Origin: Reticulitermes lucifugus
Lineage: Eukaryota; Arthropoda; Insecta; Blattodea; Rhinotermitidae
Length of the DNA stretch: 64,000 nt
Direction of reading: 5' to 3'
Assembly (NCBI GenBank): GCA_026260175.1
Contig: JAKCWW010000891.1
Coordinates: 24,085-88,084, forward strand
Numbering within the stretch: the first letter of the stretch is position 1; every line of letters begins with the position of its first letter. Positions 11,901 to 24,200 of this stretch are shown here, in pieces. Under the pieces are notes generated by a model, which was not told the origin of the DNA, made no database searches, and worked only from the letters and a program-made list of their open reading frames with translations. A program made the position numbers and the translations under genes.

Positions 11901-14900
11901 GCCAACCATGCCTGCTGAGTGAACACTGATGCTATTACAATCGTATTAAGACAAACTTGTGGTCACACTGTGATATGCCAAAACAATGGGGTAGAGACAA
12001 TTTCCTTCACTAAGGAACATGTGTGACATGAAAGTACCACTGTTTTTGGGAATTGGAGGAGACAGAAAATGTCACAACTGAGTACTGTTTACATTTACCT
12101 ACTTTGCTAAGGATACAAATGATTGAAATGTGTATATGTATGTTAGTACAGATATGACTGGGCATGCTGCAATATTCCCGTATTTAATACGAACTTCTGC
12201 TCGCACTGCGATGTGCTGCCTGTAACATACACTTTGAGTTTAATTCTTACAGAACTTGCTCTCCCATAAGTACTAGCTATACTGCTATCTAAAACTCTTT
12301 AAAAACAATTTAGGTACTTTAACAGACAAAGTGGTCTGCTAAAATAATGTTCCACCAACTCAGTGGGTTCCAAAGAGAAGTACATCAAAGGATATGCCTT
12401 TCTGGTTTGGAATTTTACATAAAATATCAGAATAAAAACTGACGCATGCACAGTAGTAAATACCTTGCTGAATACTGTCCGTTTGAAACCTGATTGGCTA
12501 TTCAGCTGTTTTGTGAATATGAATGAATACCATACATTGGAAAATGACCTACAAGGAGTTGCAGCAAGCAATGTATTACTGTCAGAAGTAATCTTTGCTG
12601 CTTCAGTCAAAACATATACTTGTATGCTATACCTTACACTTGTTTCGCCTGTCATAAACTCTTCAAGTTACTTATATGCATATATCTGAAAAAGGATGTG
12701 TTAGTGACAGAGCTGGAGATAAGCTCACAGTGATAAGAACAAGACTGCAAATGGTGTGCTCCAAGATGTAGTATACAAACTTTACCAAGACATTTGTTCA
12801 TTTACAAATGTCATACAATTTCACTGTACAGAGGCACATGTAATTTCATTTATCCCCGAAGGAAAAGTATAGCCTTCCCTGCAATGAGTTTTACAAAACA
12901 CTCAACAGCATTATGTGCACATGTCATGTGCCCCATTTCATCCAAATCAAGACAATAAATGTGGGAAGTATGGATACATATTCATTTATACCCCTAAGTA
13001 TGGCTTTCATTGCACAGACTTTCATAAAACCCACAATCACTCAGTAAATTTTTGTGGGCATCTGCAAAAAATCTTTCCCAACTTAGATGCAAAATGGACA
13101 AAATATGGACATAATTTCGTTCATGACCTTCAGTAAAGTATGGCTTTCAATGCACTGATTTTCATAAATTTCATAACTGCTCAACAGCATTATGTGCAGA
13201 TCTCTTTCACCAAATGCCACCTAAATCAGTCAAGAAAACTGTAAGTACACATAGAAATTCCTTTATGCCCCTAAGTAAAGTATGACTGTCACTGAGCCAG
13301 TATTCACAAAACTCATGCTTGCTCCACAACCTTCCGTAAAAAAAGCCCTAAACCGAATTTCATGAAAATCCAACAAATGGTTCAGACACTGATACTTGGT
13401 CACAGACAGGCAGATGGATTAGAAGGGCAGAAGTGGTCTCCACACAAGACATTCCTTTTTCCTTCACAAGGAATGCCTAAAGAGTAACGCTTTAACAGCA
13501 ACCTACATCTCCTGAGGAGAAGCATGCATAGGCTGCAGCTCTTACAGAGGATCACTCACAGCCTGAATCACCTTCAGAGCCATACACAACAGGTGAACAC
13601 ATTAAACTTAATGTTGTTTTACTCATGTTACATTACACTAAAATGTATTTTCTGACACATTTCAAGACTAAATATGCATTCTTTTTTATCATTTGTGGTT
13701 CACACAATTACACTAAGTAGGGTGGCCAGTGATCCAACTGAGATTCAAACCAGGCACCTCTCAAATAGAAGTCAGAAGTAATTATGACTGTGGCCAACAT
13801 GCTCAGTGTCTAAATACATGACACTACAGTGAATTATGCTTATGCACATATGTGGTGTATCTGTTAATCAACTGTTGGCCTGTAGGTGTACCAGCAGCCC
13901 AATTAGGCCATCTTGCATCAGTCATAAGTAACATAACACTACTGGTGCCATTCTCCATAGTAATGTTATGTTACAGTGACCCTACTGAAAGGCAATTTAC
14001 TGAAAACTCTCATCTCCAACAACACATCAAAATCACTGAATGGCTATAATAGTACAATAAATTATTTTGTAATAACTACACACAACTTTCAAACAACATT
14101 ATTTTTAGTCTACTGATTTTTTTATGTATGTAAAGAAATAGGAAAAGAATGTACAACTTTAGAATCTTATGTTCAGAGAGACAGAAATGTAACAATAACT
14201 CTTAGAAATGCAAAATGTGAAACCAGCTTGCAGAAATACTGTATGTAAGAAAACCATAATAATTTATTAAGATACACATTGAATGGAATGGCAACACACT
14301 AACTAAACCTTAATTATTAATTAGTGACTATTAATATAGTGCAACATAAAATACTGCCTGATCATTTACAAACCTGAGTTCTAGTCACTTACAAATAATG
14401 CAGTATAACTGTAATGTGTCTGCAATGTGTCAAGATATCCACCTGAGAAACTACATGGTTGCCCTTTCCACTTTCCATGTATGATTTCCAGTATATGCAA
14501 GTACGTGTCTTGTATGATAAACCTGTAAGACTTATGGCAGATATGCAGGATGGAATGTAAGAACCGTCCAGCAAATATCTTGAAAAGTGGTTAGATTATC
14601 ACAGTTCAAGTGGCAAACAAAAGTGTTTATTGGTTACGTTTTGTATATGCAATTTTCTACTCTCATTATATGATAAACAATATGTTTGTAATTCATTCAA
14701 GAATTAAGACATGGCATCGACATGTGTCCGTGGCCAAGTTACTAACATTATGATTGTCACAGTTTTTACAATACTGATCATGATAATATTCTAGCAGCAT
14801 CATATTTTTATATATCATCAGGAGTAAAATATACATGTTTTATCACACAAGAAATATAAAATCATTAACTGTCAAAACTTTGCCTCTTTCACTGTGATAT

Positions 14901-17900
14901 TCTGTACCAATCTGGTGTTTCACAATAAAAAATTCCGTAATATGTTTAACCCCATAAAATCTGTAATAAATTCTATACACTGCTCAAACTTTAAAAAAAA
15001 AGTGCATACTATACGTGTAGAATTATACAAAAAATTGTTATATAAAGTCAGGTAACTGACTGTTTCAACAAACAGCATAAACACAAATCTAAAAAAAAAT
15101 TAATAACTTCACCAGTGCAAATCTCCATACAGAATCTAACGTACATTTCCAGTGCTGCAATACAATGAACCTAAACTAGGCGTAGTCATATATCATATTA
15201 TTTTCACAGGAGGTAAACCTTACTTCTGATGGACACTGCAGTATTAGCAGTCAAAAGGTTAAACTCCTAAGTAAGGAACAACTAATATCAACGCAACTAC
15301 ATCACCATTCATAAACAGGAGACATATGCCCGAAGTAATACTAGAATGACAATTGGTCATAAATAGGAAATAAAAAAACTTTTAGAGAACAGCATGTTCT
15401 GAATAAAATTTCACGTCACAGTTAACACAGATTTAAACTTTAGCTATCATTCCAGTTTTCAAAATAAAATGTAGCAAATGTTCCTTATACTCATACACAC
15501 CTTCACTTCATAATGTATCTGAAGCGTTTACAAACACTAGCTCAAATCCGTTGACTTCTCACTTCTTCCATTAAGTAAGTCTGTGTTACAAGACAACCCT
15601 AAAAATACTACTACATTTCAGGTAACTTGCTTTGGTATAATGATAAAAATTTTTCATTCAGATATTTGTTGTGCATTTCCATAAGACAGGTATGACTGTC
15701 TCTACCCATTTGCACAGCAAAATATTTCTGCTATAAAAGCTGTTTCTTAAAACTATACCTTAACACGTATTCAGAAAAATCTTCACAGGCTGACAGCCAT
15801 GTCAGATGGTCCAAATCAATCGAAGTTTCAGTCTGACTTTTGTCTTCATCATCATGGTTTTGATACGACCTGGCATCCAGCCTACCCAGATTATATATCA
15901 TACTTGCTGTGGATCATGGTAATCTGGGTGTCAAAGTCATATAGAATCCTGATGATGGAGATGGAGTTGGTCTCTGAAACTTCAACTGATAACCACCAAT
16001 ACGTTGTCAGCCTGCTGTTTTTATTGAATTCTGTCGCTGTGAAAGCTTCAAGACACTTATATTCTAATTACATCTCACTCAAGTTGTTTAATGATACACA
16101 GCCTTGTCTAAATGAAAACGTACTATTAAACTGGACTGCGACAATTACAGTAATATTTACAGAAAACAAAATGACCTGGGTATGCTCAGCCTGAGCATCT
16201 AGTATTTTGCAACAAGGTACTCTATGAAGCAAATACATTTTGCATAATAACCACACTTCCTGTCAGTGTTATCACATCCCATTTATTTAAAACGTTACTT
16301 TGTATTATCTCACGTCCATAAGTTCCACCAGCTAAAGCAGTGACAGAGACACTGATATACCTACTTACAATTCTGTCATGTAACATTTTTTGGGTGAAAA
16401 CTGTGGGCTAAAAGGTTTTATTTAACAATGATTGTCTGTTTATCACATCCTTGAATGTATATGAAAATATGACTAGGTTCCTGGCATTCAAATTTCAAAC
16501 TTTCCTATGACAATTGTCTCCCACTCTGTTAAGACTGACAAAACTGAGAATAATACTGAAAACTATATCCCCCTGCTCCTGCAAGGTGCAATACCAGACT
16601 ACAGACATATTCAAGTATAAGGAGACAGCCAAAACTGCAAAACATTTGTTGATGGATGTGATGAAACAAGTAGGTTCTAAAACAGAACATAGAGTTCCTC
16701 ATGAAACAAGAAATATAGCACCCAATCCATCTGTCCAAAAGACTATGTCAGTGCCTGCTGGACAAACCTTCAGTTCAGCAGTTGCAAAAAACAGTAAATT
16801 AGAAACTTAGAAAAATGTGTCCAGTAACATTTCAATACACTATGGTATACAGCTGCAATGTACACTGCTTGTCATTATGCTATATACTTTCTTTACTCAA
16901 AAATGGTCTCATCCTTCAGCCACATAGGTGGTACTGACAATACTGTTAATATATAAGGAATTCATGAACAAACATTTTTTTTTAAAATTATAATGCAGTA
17001 CATCAAAATCTTCAGCTTCTCAAGACATCTACATCTGCAGTGTTCTTAATTTTGAGAAGTCTTTTACTTTAAACAGGCACTTCATTACATGCGTGCAACT
17101 GTGAATTCTATCAATTCCTCACAAGCTGTTATTTGATAGTACAAAATTAACTTACCAGACATGAACAGCAAAAAAGCACTGTTTGAGCAGAACAATTTTG
17201 TTTCTGCATCAATAACATTATTATTCAAACATACAAAAACAAAAAAAGACATCATAAATCACTGTGTGTACACCCCTTTCCCACCAGTAGTTGGCTGGCC
17301 CATTGCCCATGGCCCAAGCTATGGCCAGATGTCTATCTGCTAAGTGTGTCAGAGCTAGTGCTAGCACGACGCATTGCTCCTAAGCTGAACTTGTGACTCA
17401 CGGCTCCATGCAAAATATCCCAGATGTGATGCACTATCAGGTCAATCGCCACTGCAACGCAAAAACCAAGACAACGTAACCCGTTAGAATGGGAATCCAA
17501 TGACCTCTGCCTAATGATACATCAAATTACCTAGGTGTTTTTGCTCCAATTTTTATATCTCAATTTAATTTCAACCCCCCAGAGGAAGAATCAATAATTC
17601 CACATACTATCATACAGAGAAGTAACCAAGTTTAATAGAAATAAATAAATAAATACACTGCTTAAATTTAAAATTCATTTAAAGATTAAGCACAAATAAA
17701 TTAGTCCTCAAATATGAAAGACAATATTTAATCTAATAGGATACAAGCTGTATTTGTTGTTCCATTGCACGCTGAAAGTTATCACACAATGATTATAATG
17801 AAAATATATGAAATAATGCACAATCAGATGTACAAACAAGCTTAATAATTTTAAATAACTAAGAATTACTATTGAATCAATACTTTTTTTTTGCCTCACA

Positions 17901-18194
17901 ATAACCATTTTACACACTAAAAATGTGCTCAGCCCATTATTCTAGAAGCAACATACTAGGAAACTACATTCCTTTTTGAAGCCAAAATCACCAAAGCCAG
18001 AGCAAACATTTAATTTGTTTTCCATAGCTCTGTTCTTGTAATCACAGGCAATAACAATTAATGTAAGAGAATTTTAGATTAGAAGCTAATATGACAAGTG
18101 AATTTGATTTACATCTTCCAAACTGTATTTTGCAAATTAAAAAATACTTGGTTGCCTCTTCACACAATCAAAGAAACAAAAGGGTCACAACACA

Positions 18195-18231
<37 letters not shown>

Positions 18232-21200
18232 TGGACACAAAACTGTTTGATGGGTTAATAGATGGCAACAACATCCAGGTATACTGTCTTGAAACTAACA
18301 GGAGTTGAAATGACAATTAAAATCAATGTGTAGACATTGAGGGGACATTTATACGAAGGTAAGTCAGAAAGTAAGTTTCTCTCCTTATTACTGTGAAACA
18401 AACAATTGTAGTCAGCTATTACTTTGTCACAGGTCCCTTCACTACATGGCAAATATCTTCACCAGTGCTGCAAATGCAGGACTGACGCAGCATCAGATGG
18501 AACATGGCAACCCTATTGAACATGTGAACAAGGGAAGAAGTGCATGATGTTATCCAATTCCTGTAGGCACCAAACACAGAACCCACAGACATTCAGAGAT
18601 TGTGGCTGTGTATGGTGCAGATGTGATATCCATTCAATAAGTGTTAGAAATGGTGCCATGACTTTGCAAATGGTTAGGTGAGTGTCATGGACAAGAACAG
18701 AAGTGGTCATCCTTCATTATCATACACACTTTCCAGTCACACTGCCGAATGGTGTGGGTGGACAGATGTGTCTCGCTGGAGCAGTCAGAGCTGGCACTGA
18801 GACTCTCACACAGCAGTGCTTGGGACACTGTCCATGAACGTCTCAGCTATCATGAAATGTGCATCAGATGGGCACTGTAACTACTGTCTGAACAACAGGA
18901 GACAGAATGGCCAACTTACTGACCAACCTCCAATGTCATGAAGCTGCAAGCGATAACTTTTCTTTGTCACACATCTCCACTGACGATGAGATGTGGATGG
19001 ACAAGTACAGCCCAGAAGTGGCTTTGAGAGCAGGACGTCTCCTTCTACTGCCAGGGCTTGGAAAATCTCATTGTATGCAATAACTACTGCCTGACAACTT
19101 CCATGACTATGTGGAAAAATATAAGATTGGTGTTCAAATGTAAGCACATGCTTTACTTGTCTCCACTTACCTCCATTCACCTATAAAATAAGGGGGAGGG
19201 GGCAACTTAGTTTCTGACTTTCCCTCGTATTTCTTCAGGTGTCCTGGGCCATAGTCCTGGAATTACAAACCACTATGCTTTTACATAAAATGATACTTCC
19301 AGTCATACTTCAACCTGATAAGAACTTGTATTCCACAAACACAACGTAGAAGGAGCACATAGAATTTAGTAATAAATGAAAAAGTAATTTCTTCCTGTCA
19401 AAGCATAACTTCAGTCCAATTCAGGATTATGAGTAATGATACAGTGACAATTGTAAACTGATCCTGTAAATCACCACACATAAAATAAATGAATGACAGC
19501 TTTGCTCTTTTGGGATATTACGCAGTATAGATTGGTAGTTACCGACGTTTCGGGAAAACCTATCGGTTCCAAAACGTCGGTAACTACCAATCCACGCTGC
19601 ATAAAATCCCATAAGAGCGAAGATTTTATTTATACTGAAGCGGAAGCCTGAAATCACGCAATGAATGATTGGTTAATCACTACCATAGGCAATGATATGA
19701 ATTTATATATTATCAATTTCACCTCTCATTAGTGGCAGTATGGTAGCACAAGCAGCCAGTGTGAAGTCAGAGATACACCACAAGGACATAACAGGAATGG
19801 AAAAGTGATTCAAGAAGAGGAAGCAAATTATCACTTAATATGATGCATTACACCATTAAAATGTGTATTCAGGTCAGCTTAATTATTATTATTTCACAAA
19901 TGTGAGACATTTCATAACTTCATATACTAACTACAGTACCAGCAGTCCTTGAGAAGCTAATAGTCACTTCGCTAGCCAAGAAATTCCCCTTACTTATTGA
20001 ACCCCAGGGGTTCATTCTCATTTTCAAAAGAACTGATATTTGACATTATCTTGAGCCAAATAAATTCACTCCATACTCTCACACAGTAGGTTCCTAGCAT
20101 GCATCTTCATATTGCCCTTCCACAGAAAAATGTACAAATGTTTTCTGGCTTAATGCTACCGTTGTACTATCTTACCTCCTGTTCTCCCACTACATCTAAG
20201 TTATACTACACTACCGATTTTAATTAACTTGTCATATAGAAGCTCCAGATATTCTTATTCTGTTGTTAGGACCATGCAAATGAATGCATCTATACTGAAG
20301 GTCCTGTCTAACATTCTGTAATTTGCTATTTTCCTATGACGAGTTGTTAACCAACCACCCAGCCCGAGAACCATCACACGTTCACACTCAGTATGTCATT
20401 ATTCAATATATTCACAGTCACTTTCAATATGTGGAGGCCAACTAGTTAATATGGAACCTAGTAAGACCCACTTAACCCTTTTAAGATGAAGTGCCCCTAT
20501 CGGTACACTGCATCTAATCTTCAAAAAGATTGTGTGCTCATAAGGGCACTGTACATTCCCTATGAATGTCTGGTCACCCTCAAGTTAAGCTACTATTTAA
20601 TGAACTTCTGTAGGCAGATGTTAATCTACGAGCATCTATCAACCATACGAAAATGTGAAGCAGGGGTGTTTTATAACATATGCAACTGAATCAGCACTGC
20701 ACTGTACTGCGACCAGGTCAAGACTATGCTTCATTTTCTCATGCTCACAGTGGTTATGTGGAAGTGTTGGTGGCTTAATTGTTTGCTGAACCATATTCTC
20801 TCCACAGATTTGAACTGTGGACCTCCATAAGACACAGGCCTGTCCACCCATTAACTGGGGCTCCTGGGGGTGTCAAAAAAATGAGGTGCCCGCTATCAAC
20901 AAAGACAGCACTCCATTCACTGTGCTAATGTTGATTTCACAAGAGTTATCCAACTGTTGGTGGAACATACAAACCGATATTACTGGCAATTCTTGGGCTT
21001 GTGGGATTAAGGACCATCCTCATCTTCCCCTCCTTCCTCACATGACAGTGTCTGATATTGTCATGTTCTTTGTTATAATGATACGCATGTGATATAATGT
21101 AAGAGACAATGTAAATGACTACTGGTCTACACTTAAACAATTCCACACACCATTTTACAGCAACACCATGAAACATCATGGGTACCTTCACATACTGTGT

Positions 21201-24200
21201 TTCTTACGTTTCTCTCACAATACCAAGAAACCTGATGCCACTGATAAAAATTATGACAGACTGTGGAAGCTGAGAACACTTTCTGACATTTTGAATGGCT
21301 TGTTTGTTAAATTTTATGACCTGTGTGAACATTTGACAGAGGACAAGGTTACTGAAAAATTCAAAGTTCAGGAGATTTTCAGACAGTATACACATAAGTA
21401 TAAATGTTTCGGCATGACAGTTCACAAGTTTAGTGGTGACAGGCTATACATATGACATGAGGGTTTACCTTGGTAAAGACACACAGATTGCATCTGAAGA
21501 AATGACAGTGACACATGCAACTGTGAGACATCTTACCAGGAGGGTGGAAGGAGATGGACATAAGTTGTTTGGGAACTTCTCTTCCTTCTTTATTTGATGA
21601 ACTGACTTCTATACAAATGAACTGCTGAAGTACTGTTTGTCCAAACCTTAAGGGCATGCCACATAAATTTGGACGTAAGACACGAAAACTGATATGGTGT
21701 GACATATAGGCCAGAATCAGTGGAAACTTGATAGCAATGGTATGAAAAGGCAAGAGATATGTACACATACTAACATGCACCAACCACCAGCAGATGGAAA
21801 CTTCAATGATGCACCTGGAAACACCATCAAGATAGCCATTAACTGCTGAAAGTCAGAACACACATGCAGGATGTTAAAAAGGGAGACAGAATGGTAAGTA
21901 AATAGCTAGTCAATGAAACAGCGTACTTGCTAATGCATAAAAAAGCTGTTTCTTCATCTGCGTGACCTGACCATTCTGAATAACTGGAGTCTATTGTCAT
22001 CTTGTGGGATGAAGATTTCTCACAGAAATTTCTGCTTACACTTGGTGAGGAAAAGTATAGATGAAGAAGAAAACCTGGAGTGCTTTCATTCACTTACCAA
22101 CAGAAGGCAAGTTATGAAGCAAAAACTGTAGATGGTGTTGCACTGGTGAACAATAGTCACTGGTTTACAAAGAGCAAGAGGTTGAGATTTTGAGTGTGTT
22201 CTACTGAAAAAGTGTATCCACAAACATGACATAAGTGTGTGAAATGTGCACTGGGACTGTGTTCTATGTTTCCAATAATACCACATTAAACTTACACTGT
22301 GAACAGTTCAAAAGCAGAAGCAACATGGATACGAATTTGGTGATTTTTACAACAAATATGAGTAAAAAACAAACACTACATTGCTGAATTTTTACAAATG
22401 AACGTTCAATATCATCTACGAAGTGATACCTTACACTGAGAACTGGCCAGTACTCTATATACAAGTACTTAATACCAATGTGGGTAAGGAAAATTGTATA
22501 AGAAATTGTTTACATCCAGTTTATGTCATTTACTGGACTTCCGTGGGTTCCTTACATTACTTGACAGTAATGTAATCATGCTAGCCTTTGAGATCTTATC
22601 TTGTGCCAACGAGCACGCATACTATTCTAAATGACAGTGGCCAACGAAATGCATGCTTGAGACATGGATGCAATGCCAAGCATGTAAGTTCTGTTTCTGA
22701 AGACAGGATATACAGAGATCGTGGCTCAAACACTGTAATAAAATAAATGCTTAATTTATAATAAATATACATGATAGAAATGCTGGGCAATAAATCCCAG
22801 ATTTAAGGAACCATACCAAACTGGGGGGAAAAAAAAAAAAGGTAAATAGTTTTGATCCTTTACGAGCACTTCTCAAAACAGAATCAAGCATGCTTAATTG
22901 GTGAAAATGCCTGTTCTTTACCCAGGTTTTTATTGATGTATATTCTACCAAAATAATGAACCTCTTTATTCATTATGGCAGTCTTCTGAATATAAACATT
23001 CTCACTGACAAATTTTCCATTTACTGCTGTAACTCCGCACATAGTGATCAACATATGAATTAATTCATCTGAAAGTGAAGCATCAATGGACATATTGAGC
23101 TACTGTCTAAAACGTTTCCAACAATAATACACCGTTTAATGATTTAAAAAAGGTGTTACAAAGTTATTCCGTTTTTCGACACGTTTCGGTGGTGGCCACC
23201 ACCATCATCGGGGAAAGGTCACATACAGTTCTAAGCTGGAAACAACGATGCTATAAAGCACACTTTGTCTTGCTATGTATCAGTAATAGAATGGTGGATA
23301 CTATTACAGATACATAGCAAGACAAACTGTGCTTTATATTCACAGTCCGACAAATGTACAATTCAATCACATTAATTGTGCAATTCCACTGTCCTACATG
23401 TTTNNNNNNNNNNNNNNNNNNNNNNNNNNNNNNNNNNNNNNNNNNNNNNNNNNNNNNNNNNNNNNNNNNNNNNNNNNNNNNNNNNNNNNNNNNNNNNNNN
23501 NNNNNNNNNNNNNNNNNNNNNNNNNNNNNNNNNNNNNNNNNNNNNNNNNNNNNNNNNNNNNNNNNNNNNNNNNNNNNNNNNNNNNNNNNATTTTAACCAA
23601 TATAAAACAATTTTCACTTTTTATTAGTTTTGGACAACATACATACACAGATATAAAGAATTCATGTAAACAATTGTACCAGTTGATGTGAATAGTGTGT
23701 AATGAGTCCCTGAAGATGAACCCAAATTAAGGGTTTGAAACATGCAGGACAGTGGAATTGCACAATTAATGTGATTGAATTGTACATTTGCCAGACTGTG
23801 AATATAAAGTTAAAATGTACGGTATGAATAATATTAAGCTTTTAAAATGTGCTTTATAGCAGCGTTGTTTCCAGCTTAGAACTGTCTGTGACCTTTCTCC
23901 GATGATGGTGGTGACCACCACCGAAACATGTTGGAAAATGGAACTGTAATACCTTTTTAAAATCATTAAATGGTGCATTATAGCTGGAAACTTTTTAGAC
24001 GGTAACTCAACAATAAAGATGCACGGTATAAACAGTGATGTGAAATCAATGGATATAGTTTATGCACTTAAAAAAGCTGGCAACAATCAACAGAGACTGA
24101 CAGAAATATACAACTCTGTACAGAAGTTTGTTACATATAAGGATATTAAAACTGTATAAACTCTCATACCCTCAACACACCACCCTCCTAAGTCCCTGTT

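Larger units (their letters stand above)
23095..24010. mobile_element. about 0.9 kb palindromic element interrupted by an assembly gap
   Basis: 23095-23403 is inverted at about 23738-24010 (TTGAGCTACTGTCTAAAA against its partner). The left arm alone carries an inner hairpin at 23268-23330 (TTTGTCTTGCTATGTATC and its complement). Both arms carry hammerhead-like motifs. The 186-N gap sits at one of them. Confidence 0.8.

Noticed and set aside
12299-12689. Overlapping frames of 118 and 74 codons on opposite strands
   Set aside because: No known content, no splice support, expected by chance in this much sequence.
14805-14830. CTGATGA on the minus strand
   Set aside because: No GAAA box or hairpin follows.
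15943-15990. CTGATGA, GAGA/TCTC hairpin, GAAAC: possible further hammerhead-like copy
   Set aside because: Stem III and stem I do not form and no NUH is in place; it sits in a different repeat.
16514-16810. 98-codon frame, possible LINE ORF1 or gene
   Set aside because: No recognisable motif, and an equally long frame lies antisense.
23329-23691. Open frames across the N run
   Set aside because: They are artefacts of unknown bases.
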